DNA from: Hermatobates lingyangjiaoensis
Lineage: Eukaryota > Arthropoda > Insecta > Hemiptera > Hermatobatidae
Length of the DNA: 64,000 nucleotides
NCBI GenBank assembly: GCA_026182355.1
Contig: JAPFBL010000364.1
Location: 62,001-126,000 of the forward strand
Direction: 5' to 3'
The stretch's first letter is position 1, and every line of letters begins with the position of its first letter. Below the pieces are notes generated by a model that saw nothing but the letters and a program-made list of their open reading frames with translations, made no database searches and had not been told where the DNA came from. A program made the translations under genes and the position numbers. Below, piece after piece: positions 34,676-45,051 of the stretch.

Positions 34676-34787
34676 TTAAAAAATAAATAAAAACAAAATA
34701 ATTCACATTGATGAAAAAAAATCTATATATGAATTTATGGTTTTATACATGAATTTATAAAATAATAATTTATATCAATTACTAGTA

Positions 34788-35265
34788 CATTAGAACCTCA
34801 GTTTTCGAACGTCTCGACATTGTGCAGTTCGGAATTCGAAACAAAAATGCGATTTATTTTGTATTGGAATTCCAACAAAATTCAGAATTCGATGAGGCGC
34901 CAAACCAATATATTATGGAATGGGATCCCCCGCTCTATACAGTAACATCCTTCCTCTACCACTATTTAGGTATGCCAACATCTGACCTCTTCAAATGTAA
35001 GAATTTATAATTTATTTTAATTGTTCATATTTATTGATTTCATTTTAAATATATCTGAAATTATAGTCACTGTTATGAAATTATATCTGAAATTATAGAA
35101 ACTGTTGTTTGGGAATGTAGTTTTTGAATGAAGTTTTTGAATGTCATGGAACAGATTAAGGCCATTTGTATTAATTCTTATGGATAAATTTGATTCGAAA
35201 TTCGAACGAATCGGTTTTCGAATCGGATTTTGGAACGGATTATGGGCTTGAACGAGATACCACTG
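34788..35265. mobile_element. MITE with CAGTGGTAYCTC-type ends
   Basis: The right end (reverse complement) begins CAGTGGTATCTCGTTC. The left end begins CATTAGAACCTCAGTTTTCG. TA flanks both sides. The interior carries repeated TTCGAA/ATTCGAAAACCGA-like pieces near both ends (sub-terminal repeats). The 62-codon frame inside is not a gene. Confidence 0.5.
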
Positions 35266-35711
35266 TAATGCAATAATGTGGCTAGCTTATGTTGTGAGTC
35301 AAAAATTAACTTGAAGTGGAACAGTCTACTTCATGAACATCACTAAAGGGGAAAGTCTATAAGTGAGTCAGCTGGCCACATTTCTATTAATTAACTAGCA
35401 ATTATACTAATGAAATATAATAAAAAGAACGAAACACTATCAGATCTTAAAACTGAAAAAAGAAATCCATTTAACGCCTGCACCACTGACTGGACTGGCG
35501 AATATTATTATTTAGACATAGTCTAAAAACAGATCCACATAGAACGGCGCATCCACTAATTAACTGATACATCTGTGCATCGTTAGTGGCTTACATGCAT
35601 ACAGTATGGTTATGTATTATTAAAAATCCAAAAAACGAAAAAAAATGAATTTAATTACATTTATCCTTTTTTAAGGTTTTTTAAATACTCTTCTCATATT
35701 ATTCACTCCTT

Positions 35712-36003
35712 ACATGAGGGGACATAGCTCTATGGCAAAGGCCTCGACTCGGAACTGGTAAAGGTTCGTAGTTCAATACCACTTTAGCCTCACTTTATTC
35801 ACGTGTGATGTGAGCACGTCGTCCCTCGGAGAGAACGTTAAGCCGTTAGTACCCGATCCTGTACTGGTCAAGTACTGGTTAAAGATCGGTACTCTAAATA
35901 CACTTGAGTTAGGAACTACCAATGTAGAATCAATCTTCTTTTTGTGGCATCACAAAGGGCGAATGTTCCCTTGTGGGGGACTGCCACTGTATCCTAACTA
36001 TTC
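35712..36003 (+). repeat. tRNA-derived SINE, plus copy
   Basis: Head with TATGGCAAAGGCC (A-box-like, 35731) and AGTTCAATACC (B box, 35770-35780), then TTTATTCACGTGTG, CACGTCGTCCCTCGG, GTACTCTAAATACACTTGAG, GTAGAATCAATCTTC and TGGGGGACTGCCACTGTATC, ending CCTAAC. The 71-codon frame within it is SINE sequence. Confidence 0.8.
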
Positions 36004-36402
36004 CTTTATAAGAAAAGAGGTATGATAAAAATATAGTTTAAAAGTGTTTACATTTTATCTATATTGGTGTTTATAGGACTGACCTAATTTCTAGAGCTCC
36101 AGAGAAAGGTATGAATATTGCAGATGATTATCTGATGGGGAACTCGATGCAAATGGACGTAATGGGCTGGAGACAAGCTCCATTCCCTTAACACTGTAAT
36201 GAACTAATGAAGGGTCAAGACGGCATGTTTATTTAGCGAAGCGGCCCTATTTCCAATGCAAGCTGGTGCTCCGCTAACGCACTGTTCAATATCCCACAGG
36301 CCACAACCCTCTCTTTTATATCACTTCTTGACTAAACCGCTTCCCTATTCTAAGCTCAACCAATTTTGAAAGAATGAAACTCTTAATATACTTTTATATT
36401 TG

Positions 36403-36650
36403 AGGTGTGATCAAAAAGTAAGGGCTTTTCGAATATTTCCAAGCTCTCTAAATTCTCATTTCAAAATTTTTTCTTGTTGTGTTGGCACACTCGTCACAGT
36501 TATATGTCACACTTTTAACTATTTAGCATGCCTTGTTTTTACCCTTCTGAAAAAATAATTACCTGTGGAATAACTAATACCACTTATAAACATTTTTTTG
36601 CTCAAGTTGAATCACCGTACCTCATTGTTAACATTCAAGAGTTTCTCAGC
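36403..36650 (+). mobile_element. Possible mariner end
   Basis: GAGGTGTGATCAAAAAGTAA at 36403 resembles the terminal inverted repeat of several mariner elements (AGGTGTGATCAAAAAGTAAC-type). The matching right end and a transposase frame (D,D34D) were not found, so this is at most a fragment. Confidence 0.35.
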
Positions 36651-36659
36651 TCTTAATTT

Positions 36660-36925
<266 letters not shown>

Positions 36926-37310
36926 GTTACCACGATACAGTCCAGAATCTTTGATGGATCAAGTTGATATTTTACAGGAAAATGGGCCTTATAGTGTAGG
37001 TGAGCTCCGCTGTTTGAGAGCAATTATGCATAATGAAAAAGGCACTTTTTTGGCACTTTTTTTGCCAAAAAACCAGTTTTTAGATTATATTTCGTTTTCT
37101 TAACCTACTAATTCTAGAGTCTTGAACTTTTGGCAATATTTTTGAGGCTAAAAAAGAAACAAACAAAAAAGAACTTCGGATTTTTAAAATGACAGAAAAT
37201 ATTTTTTTCCCAATAAAATGTAAAAATGTTGACATTTCTTTATATATATAAAAATATTTAAATATAAACCAATTAAAAAATGATACCACACATATAGACA
37301 CAGGAATAAC

Positions 37311-37352
37311 TCACTTCTATATTTCGACCATCGTCGTCATCAGGAGGCGAAG
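37311..37352 (-). ncRNA. Hammerhead-like motif, family 4 (intact)
   Basis: Minus strand: CTGATGA (rc 37337-37343), extra C, stem II GAC-GATG-GTC, GAA, ATAT (self-complementary), A, then GAAGTGAG. Stem I can pair TCGCCTC-side bases with GAAGTGAG over seven pairs with one mismatch. All core positions are kept. The flank (GGCGAAGAGTCCCGCAGG) resembles those of other family-4 copies. Confidence 0.55.
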
Positions 37353-37439
37353 AGTCCCGCAGGAAGGCAGAGCGGCGACTCGTTTTTATTTAAAAGTCCG
37401 TTGGACCGTTTCATTTAATTATTATATATATATTTGATA

Positions 37440-39840
37440 CTTGGTAAACACAGTTCTTTAAAAAGTATAATACGAGTAGATTGTGTAATTTTGAAACTAA
37501 AAGTTCATATACTATAAAATACGTAATACCTGAAAATATGATTACAAAATATTTTAGTTATTAGAATTATTTTACTTCATAAAGTAGAATTCAAATATTT
37601 TTTAAATTTCTCGTTTTCAAATTCATGTTATAACCATTATAATATTTTAATGCTGAAAAATCTAAAAGTTTTTAATTACTTGTATTTTAGAAAAATATAA
37701 ATGCATTTTTTTTCATTGACTACATTTTTCGTATTTCCTTCTTTTACATAATCGGATAATTAATTAGATTTAGGGCAAATCTAAATTAATGAATCGGCTT
37801 TAGAAGAAATCCTGATAAGATGGGGTAGGTGTGAAAGTAAGATAAAAGAAATTATCAACTCCATTAATTTGTTTTTGTTCTATAGAAAGATCTTTTCTAT
37901 CCTTCCATTAATTTTTTTCGCTATTTGCCAGATCCCTCTACTGGTTTAAATATAAATTTGAGGGTAAAAAACGTACTCTAGCTTTTTAAGTCTATCTACA
38001 TTGATTTAGTCTAAAGTTCTCTTTTGTTTTTGATCCTTTTTTTCAATTTTCTAAGCAATTCGTAACTGAATAAGGTGATCCATTCATGAAACTTTACTAG
38101 TTATATTTTTAGATGTAAATATTTTACTGTTATAATTTTGCTTGATTATTTATAGTCATTATTTTACTTGTTACTATGGTTACCAGGTTATTATTTTTTT
38201 GCAGACGTACATTAGTTTTTCTTTTTGGAGGGACATGATTTTGAACATGTTTGAACAATGTGTTCTTATGGTGTGCTGTTGGCGATAAAAATGAATGTTC
38301 CTAGGGATCCTCTATTTAGATATTTAATATAGTTTTGTAAATTCAAGAGTAACAGCAAGAAGTATTGAAGTATTGGTTCTTAACGTTTGTTCAAAGCTCA
38401 AAGGCCATACGTTATGATATAATAGTATAACAACATCAGAGCCGTTCAAGCAATTAAACACTCATCATAAGATAGTCCCAAAGACATATTAAAGACAAAC
38501 TGCTGCCTCTAATGCAATTTAAATTGCAGATATATTTTAAAATCACCTAAATCAGGTTACCTAGAAATATATGTTTTTTTTTATGAAATTATTATTCGGT
38601 TGCTTGCTTAAAACGTAATTGAAACAATGTTATGTAATTATTTGAATATTTCATACTTTTTTTATGACTTTTATGGCCGTACATAAAGTGACTACGCTTC
38701 TAGTGAGCGAAATCGCTCGCATTAATTACGTCTTACGTCTTAGCATTCTACGTGCAAGAAGGAATTTGTAAATTGTGTATATATCTAAAACTTTAAACTT
38801 AAAGCAATAGATTATACAACAAAAAATGCTTACGAAAATTATATTAAAGTATTTAAAAAACAAATATAATTAGGGAAAAATTGAAAATATTTAGTCCGTT
38901 ACAATTTTATTCAGCATGATTTCTATTGATGATTTCTCTGTTATCCAGGGAAATGTCATGAACTTTAAGTCTAGAATAGGCGCTATATGCTCGTTTATGA
39001 TGAAGGGGTTCTTCAGGTGAAAGGTGATAAACTGTAACTGTGGGAGATTGGAAAAAAAGAAGCATTTGCAACAAAAAAATCTGTTAAATTAAATTTTACA
39101 TTATTTTTTCTTTATCCGTGGGAATCCAGAACGGACTACTTGTTGAGATATCTCTTAGAAAACTGGACAAACTCTGATAATGTATTATTAATATGAAGGT
39201 TCCGCTCGTTAAAGAGTAAGCCCGAATTTACTTTGAATATAGTTATCTAAAAGTTACAAAAGTTTTATGAAACTTGTCAAGTCATGGATTTATATTTAAT
39301 GTTATAAATGGTTTTAGTCAAATAAAGTGAAGAGGGTAAAAATCTAGGATTCACTTACCAGTGTGGCCAATAAATTCAAAAGGCAGACTGGAGAGCGACT
39401 GTGAGGAGATATAGGCCTGGTCCCTGGAGGGCTGTCGATGCCACGACTGCCAACTGTGGTCAACAGAAGAATATCCTTCGGCCCAACAATTTACCATCAA
39501 CTTAGCCTTAGGTCGCTCTATCAGTATTTATCTTTCTTTGTGTCTTCTTTTTTATTTTGAGCATTAGTTTTTATCAAGACCTTTCTACTTAGTGATCAAG
39601 TTATGATATTTAATTATTATATGTTGCTTTTAACTCATTAATAACTTTTAAAGAAATACAACCAAGTTTATTAATAAGCAGTTTAAGGTATTAGGTGTGC
39701 ATTATTGTGATGTATCTAAACCAGTGTGATGCGTTTACCTTTGTCTTCACTCACTCCTACATTTAAATCTTGTTCTGCAGAAGTATACTATATCATTATT
39801 ATCAAACGAGGACAAGATAAGAACACGTGTGAAGATTAAC
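37440..39840. other. AT-rich DNA without recognised features
   Basis: No gene or shared repeat seen. One perfect short palindrome GAGCGAAATCGCTC lies at about 38705-38718. Confidence 0.45.
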
Positions 39841-39990
39841 ACAACTCGCTTCAATATTTCGATCTCGTTGTCATCAGGAGAAGGAGAATAAAAGGAGTTC
39901 TGCTTCCTGTTGCTGTTTGCCAGAGGAGCAGAACTCTTCTTCTTCTTCTTCGTCTTCTTCTTCGTCTTCTTCTTCTCCCTCTCTTGATGG
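39840..39990 (-). repeat. Family-4 repeat with (CTT)n tract
   Basis: ACAACTCGCTTCAATATTTC, GATCTCGTTGTCATCAGGAG (minus-strand family-4 motif, core rc 39871-39877) is followed by GAGTTCTGCTTCC...GGAGCAGAACTC, an inverted pair, and then TTCTTCTTCTTCGTC repeats (39936-39975). Stem II of the ribozyme-like motif is poor here (AACGAGATC). The flank matches that at 6560-6680. Confidence 0.5.
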
Positions 39991-40354
39991 CGACAAGCGT
40001 GAAACTTGAATTGAGTTGTATTGTATTTTCTGATTCTATGAAAAGAAAACCCCGGAGGAAAAAAAAAACGGGGAAAAAATCTCCCTGCAAAAAATCCTCC
40101 TCAAAAAACAATTAAAAGATAAACTAATACCAAAATTTTCTCATTATGTATGTAAGTATATAATTCACCATTCGGCGATATAAACCAAAGAAAAAAGAAT
40201 GTGATTACTTGATCTAGGATTCTGTGCATTCTCAGTTAATGACTTGAGACTTGGTTATTATTTCTGCTTTTACCATACGAAAATGGGTGGAGATTATCTT
40301 CCGTATTAATTTTGAACGGAGATGAGGAAGAAAGGGACCAAATGACAGATAGCA

Positions 40355-40460
40355 AGAAGAGAAAGAGAGAGAGAGATGGATAAATAAATAGATAAAGAGA
40401 AAGAAAGTAGATAGTTATAGCTAGAAAGAAAAATAGATTAATAGAGAGAGAGAGAGTGTG
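40355..40460. repeat. GA-rich simple sequence
   Basis: Runs of AGAGAGAG, GATAGATAAAG and AGAAAG. Confidence 0.8.
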
Positions 40461-41117
40461 TGTTTGTATTTATGCATGTATTGGTTATTGTATTAATTTA
40501 TTTTATTTGAGTGATGAATTCAATTTACTTCAGCATTTTTATATTGCGCTATTTTCCAGTTTTTGTTTAAATAAATATAATGACCTGTATAAATTATTTT
40601 GATTTTCCAGAAGTTTTTTATATTTTTTGGTAATTTAGTATTGGTTTAATAAACTACTTCTAGTCAAAAAATGGAGTAATTCATTTGGGGGGGGGTTCCT
40701 CCACCAGTTTTTTCTACGTGTTATTTTCTTGTAATAATTTTTTAATAATCATATAGAATACTCCTGTAGAAGAGGATTCAAAAGGAGAAATCAGTGAAAG
40801 CATAGGTAAATGCATCGTACTGTTTTAAATATAATTCAATAAGAGTGAGTGATGTATTATAAATCACAGACTTCTTTAGTCTCCTTTTTTATCACTGACA
40901 TGAATGTAATAGTTATGCTGAAGTTCCTGCAGTTTTATCTATGATACGTTTTATGAAATCCATTGGCAATTAATTTCATCTTTATTGACAATTGTCTATT
41001 TTTCTATTAGTGAAGTAAATGTAAATATATATTGAAGTGCTATCAGAATTTATTTATAGGAATATTCTTTTTATTGAATATTTATTGCAATATAATTATA
41101 TTAGTGATGTACTAGAT

Positions 41118-41434
41118 CAGGGGTTCTCAGCCTTGTTTAGCCCATTCACCCCTCTCGCCATTTCCCACAATGCCATTCCCCCCACCCCCTATTCTTCACA
41201 AGGTAGTATATACACTTTTACAACTTTACAATGATTATGATTATAAGAGAATTTTAAAAATAAAATGCTAATTATAATTATTGATGGATATATGAAATAT
41301 TAATTCTATCAATTTTTTTTGAAAACTATAATTAAGAGGTCAAAACCTATAATAATAATCCCTCATGTTGTAACCTACTGTGGTCACAATTCACCCCCTG
41401 AAGATCCAAAATTCACCCCTTTTGAGAACCATTG
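41118..41434. mobile_element. hAT-type MITE with intact target duplication
   Basis: 317 bp. Ends CAGGGGTTCTCAG and its inverse TTGAGAACCATTG form the terminal inverted repeat typical of hAT elements (CAGxGGTTCTCAA). It is flanked by an exact 8-bp duplication TACTAGAT at 41110-41117 and 41435-41442, the size hAT transposases make. No transposase is inside. A relic of the same MITE is at 9275-9485. The exact duplication suggests insertion is not very old, although the ends differ at 2-3 bases. Confidence 0.9.
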
Positions 41435-41442
41435 TACTAGAT

Positions 41443-42230
41443 GGTTTAGTAATTTCTTTTTCGATCTATCTTTAGATAAACTAAATTTGAGTAATTATTT
41501 ACATAAAAGATGCAGTTACTTTCATCATACAGAGAGTACAGTAAACTCCCTCATCATGGCCTTAAAAATATAGAAAAATATTGCTTGGATATTATAAAAG
41601 GCCAAAGATGTTGAGCGAGAGAAAGTAAATTAAAATCTTTTACTTAAAGAATGTATAAATTCCCTGATAAGTCAATCAAAATGTAATCAAATAATAAATT
41701 TGTTTTGCCAAATTTTTTTTTAGCAGTTTTCAAGCACTATTAATAACTAGAAATTGACGGGTATTTTGCAGAAAAAGTCAGAGATGATACGTGATATTCT
41801 AAATATTATTAGAAATTATACAATAGGTGAAAATACCATTATCAGTACAGTCTAGAACTGTTATATAACCTTCAGAGTCTGAGATTTTTAGAAAATGGTA
41901 TGAGCATATATGCCTTTGGTCATTTTGTAATATTATGATCCTTTAGATCGAGAGCTCAAGCAAAACTGAAAACCACCATTCAAGAAATATAGAATATTCC
42001 TTCCTGCTAGTGATACTCTAGCTGTTCCAATAGCAGGTATTCAAATGGCAAGAAAACCACCTTTCATTTGTCTACTCATGCCTTGTGTATATGTGACAGC
42101 TGCTTGAAGTGAAAGAAGTATGAGGTCATGATGAATTCTGAGTCATTTGCAAGTTTCTGGTACGATATACTTTAATTCAGGTGATATACTGCTGGTTGTC
42201 TGCTTTGTGCAGTAGTAGTTGATACCTAAG
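41443..42230. other. DNA without recognised features
   Basis: No gene or shared repeat recognised. Confidence 0.4.
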
Positions 42231-42232
42231 AC

Positions 42233-42535
42233 CATTCGGGTAATGCATTCGTTGGACCATTCGGTAATGCATTCGTTGAACCATTCGGGTAATACATTTT
42301 TGGACTATTCGGGTAATGCATTCGTTGGGCCCATTCAGGTAATGCATTCGTTGAACCATTCGGGTAATACATTCATTGGACCATTCGGGTAATACATTCG
42401 TTGAACCATTCGGGTAATACATTCGTTGGACCATTCGGGTAATACATTTGTTGGACCATTCGGGTAATGCATTCGTTGGGCCCATTCAGGTAATGCATTT
42501 TTGGACCATTCGGGTAATGCATTCGTTGCCCGAAT
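42233..42535. repeat. 24-25-bp minisatellite, about 12 units
   Basis: Unit ACCATTCGGGTAATGCATTC plus GTTGG, with variants (GTAATAC, GGCCCATTCAGG). The last unit ends in an inverted CCCGAATGGTCG. Minus frames of 102 and 69 codons across it (Asn-Ala-Leu-Pro-Glu-Trp type repeats) arise from the unit and are not genes. Confidence 0.95.
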
Positions 42536-42544
42536 GGTCGTCAT

Positions 42545-43300
42545 GGTGTCGGTGAATACGATTGACTATAAGAGCGTTCTAGCTCACATCAGTTAGAAAC
42601 TTCTCATCCCTTTCAGCCATGAATACCTTTATTGTTAAAAAAATTACCATTCAAGTTATATTTCTAGATTATATACTCAAATATATATTACAGTAGTGAT
42701 GATATCCCAATATAAAAAACAAAATATATTGTTTCTAGTTCAGAATATCGCCTCTGATAGGAGTATGGTACGTTACAAACAGACTAAAATGTCAAAGCGA
42801 GCCTCTCCACAGCATGTTGCTTTGCGATTTATTAACTAACCAATCAAATATTCACTGTCTTGTCGCAATATCACTCTAATCCCTTCATTGTTTTATCTCT
42901 TTGATGGATAACATTTGTTAAGTCAATATCAATATAAGGAATGTTGAGGTGTATAACAATTAATTGAATTTAGTTTTATTTAATATCAATAACAAAAATT
43001 ATTAACATCATTATAAATCATCATTATGTCCGAAGATTATGGAGTACGAATCATGACAATGGTCAAGTCAAAGGAGCTACTTTATCTACAATTGGGGTAA
43101 GGGTCTCCAGTGCTGAGTGTTTACTGTGCAGACAGTTTATGGCTATTACTCTGCTCGCATGACATACTGAAATATTGTGCATGTGTCCAATGAAAAAGGT
43201 AGTAATGTCCGGTCTAAAGTTTATAGCAAGTCCTATACAAGTTAAATATCTCTACTCCCATAAGCTTCAGGTGTATGCTTGTCCCTCTTCCAGAGCTCCA
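42545..43300. other. DNA without recognised features
   Basis: No gene or shared repeat recognised. Confidence 0.4.
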
Positions 43301-43303
43301 TTA

Positions 43304-43452
43304 AAAATTTCTACTTTACTATAAGTAAAGTTGATTGTGATAGAATTCCATCTCAATATTTTGACAGATTTACATGTTTTGAGCTTCCCAAAGTCCTTTG
43401 ATAACATTTTTTTTGTGTGTATGTTTGTGTGCGTGGGTGTCTATGTATCCAA
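43304..43452 (+). repeat. Dispersed GT-bearing repeat, copy 2
   Basis: TTTCTACTTTACTATAAGTA, AATATTTTGACAGATTTACA, TTTTGAGCTTCC and TTTTTTTTGTGTGTATG, then TCTATGTATCC. It matches 36660-36925 except for the short GT tract, and is followed directly by a family-2 arm. Confidence 0.7.
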
Positions 43453-43620
43453 AAGCGCACTGGTTCAGAGACGATTGGAGGAGGGTCTCCAACCGTCTCT
43501 GAACCAGTGCGCTTGGTTTCCCTCTCTTATCTCTCCTGAAGACGGTTCAAACCGAAAATTAGAGACTGTAAGACTGTTCTTTTGATTTCTCTATGTTTCT
43601 ATTTTTATATTGAACTATAT
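43452..43620 (+). repeat. Family-2 element with hammerhead-like motif
   Basis: A short inverted start (GCGCACTGGTTCAGAGACG / CGTCTCTGAACCAGTGCGC) is followed by the full family-2 arm through CTTTTGATTTCTCTATG. Confidence 0.75.
43532..43565 (+). ncRNA. Hammerhead-like motif, family 2 (intact)
   Basis: Stem I TCTC (43532-43535), core CTGAAGA (43536-43542), extra C, stem II GGTT-CA-AACC, GAA (43554-43556), self-complementary AATT (43557-43560), A at the cleavage position, stem I return GAGA (43562-43565). At 34 bases this is the smallest complete version in the window. Confidence 0.6.
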
Positions 43621-43634
43621 ATATATGGGTTTTT

Positions 43635-43677
43635 GACTCTGACGGGGACAGCTTGTTGCGGTTGAAAGATCTTAGTC
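43635..43677 (+). ncRNA. Hammerhead-like motif, family 1 (core A9 mutated)
   Basis: GACT, CTGACGG (A9 to G), then GGACAGC...GCGGTT, GAA, AGATCT, U, AGTC. Probably inactive. Confidence 0.4.
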
Positions 43678-43772
43678 ATGTTTTCCAATTTTATATTGTA
43701 TTTTTATTATATATATGTTATATGATATATATATATCAAAAATCAAACCACAATAAGAAATGTTGGGTTTTT

Positions 43773-43815
43773 GACTCTGACGAAGACCGCTTGTTACAGT
43801 TGAAAGATCTTAGTC
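43773..43815 (+). ncRNA. Hammerhead-like motif, family 1 (nearly intact)
   Basis: GACT, CTGACGA (43777-43783), A, GACCG...CAGTT with one mismatch in stem II, GAA, AGATCT, U, AGTC (43812-43815). Confidence 0.5.
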
Positions 43816-43884
43816 TTGTTTTCCCATTTGTTATTGTGGTTTGATCATTGATTGTTATTTCACGTGTTTTAGTGAAATCTTTTT

Positions 43885-43906
43885 AATGATATATATATAT
43901 ATATAT

Positions 43907-43952
<46 letters not shown>
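43885..43952. repeat. (TA)n microsatellite
   Basis: Broken once by TATTATTA. It begins where the family-1 arm ends (GAAATCTTTTTAATGATATA). Confidence 0.95.
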
Positions 43953-43955
<3 letters not shown>

Positions 43956-44313
43956 ACAAAAATAACACATAAAGAGTGTTTGAGTTTTTACCTGATGGCT
44001 AAGTGGTTTGCTTCTATTTCTGATGACAACCATTGTTGGAATATAGAAGTGAGTTTGGATATACTGTTATACATGTTAGTATATTTTGGTAGCAGAACTT
44101 TTTTGACTTTTTTGATATTAGTAGAAAACGTACAAGATTAATAATAAGCAAGACATTTAACGAAATCTGTCATACATATCACTTATCTGTGATACATATT
44201 AAAAGAAAGAAACGTTTATTAAATAATTATATCCCTTTACAGACTTAAAAATTCACAATTTTCTGTCGTTATTATTATGTTATGTATGTAGTTAACAGCT
44301 GTTTTATAATAAA

Positions 44314-44656
44314 CTAGCAAACGTACCCGTCTTTGACGGAATCAAAAATTCTATTATACTTGGTATTCCAAAATATCAATTATAGTATTATACTAATACT
44401 ACGAGTACAATTAGAAGTTATAGAATAGTAGAAAATACCATTATTAGTACAGTGCTAAAAAAAAGCCTCTGTATACAAAGATTAGATTTTAAGTTAGACA
44501 TACACAAATCTACAATCAATGTTTCAGCTTTATATGTCTTATGGTAGCAATATTTTGTGGACAAACCGACAGACAGAAATTATTCTAAGGGTACATGTGG
44601 CTACTCTGAAGTATGAAACGTAAAGAAAACTTGAAATGAGTTAGTTCTAATTAATG
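44314..44656 (-). mobile_element. Non-autonomous Helitron, copy 6 (internally deleted)
   Basis: Minus-oriented. 3' terminus CTAG at 44314 with the CCGTC-AAA-GACGG hairpin. The whole helicase part is deleted, so the 3' region joins the 5' repeat unit near 44485. It is broken off about 20-30 bases before the expected 5' TC terminus, at the start of the 134-bp array. Confidence 0.8.
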
Positions 44657-44669
44657 TGCTCCCAGTCAA

Positions 44670-45035
44670 AAGCTAGCACGCAAGCCACTGGGCTACTCTG
44701 GTTCCATACCTTACTTTATTACCAGTGTTTATATTACGCAAATATTAAATTAAAAAAAAATATTTTTGTTGTGTTTATTTATAATACATTTGCACTACTG
44801 TCATCGGCGAGCAAGCAAGCTACTGGCTACCCTGGCTAGATCCCTTTACTTTATTACCATCTTTTATATTATCCACATTTTAAATTCAAAAAAATATTTG
44901 TTTGTTACATTTATTTATAATACATTTGCACTACTGTCATCGGCGATCACGCAAGCCACTGGGCTACTCTGGTCCCATACCTTACATTATTACCAGTGTA
45001 TTTATTAAGCAAATATTAAATTAAAAAAAAGTTGA
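44670..45035. repeat. ~134-bp tandem array, three units
   Basis: GCAAGCCACTGGGCTACTCT heads units near 44680 and 44950, with a variant (GCAAGCTACTGGCTACCCTG) near 44814. Each continues ACCTTACTTTATTACCAG, ATTAAATTAAAAAAAA and ACATTTGCACTACTGTCATC. The array lies exactly between the broken 5' end of Helitron copy 6 and the 3' end of copy 7. Confidence 0.8.
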
Positions 45036-45051
45036 CAGTTATATATAATAC

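Larger units (their letters stand above)
43625..43890. repeat. Two family-1 arms in direct orientation
   Basis: Two plus-strand family-1 arms (43625-43690 and 43765-43880), the second preceded by a short piece of inverse arm (AAATCAAACCACAATAAGAA at about 43738-43760). Such direct pairs could come from collapse of a foldback. Confidence 0.7.

Noticed and set aside
36403..36650. Complete mariner transposon
   Set aside because: Only one end-like sequence was found; no second terminal repeat and no transposase motif.
42177..42544. 102- and 69-codon minus frames with Asn-Ala-Leu-Pro-Glu-Trp repeats
   Set aside because: They are translations of the 24-25-bp minisatellite.
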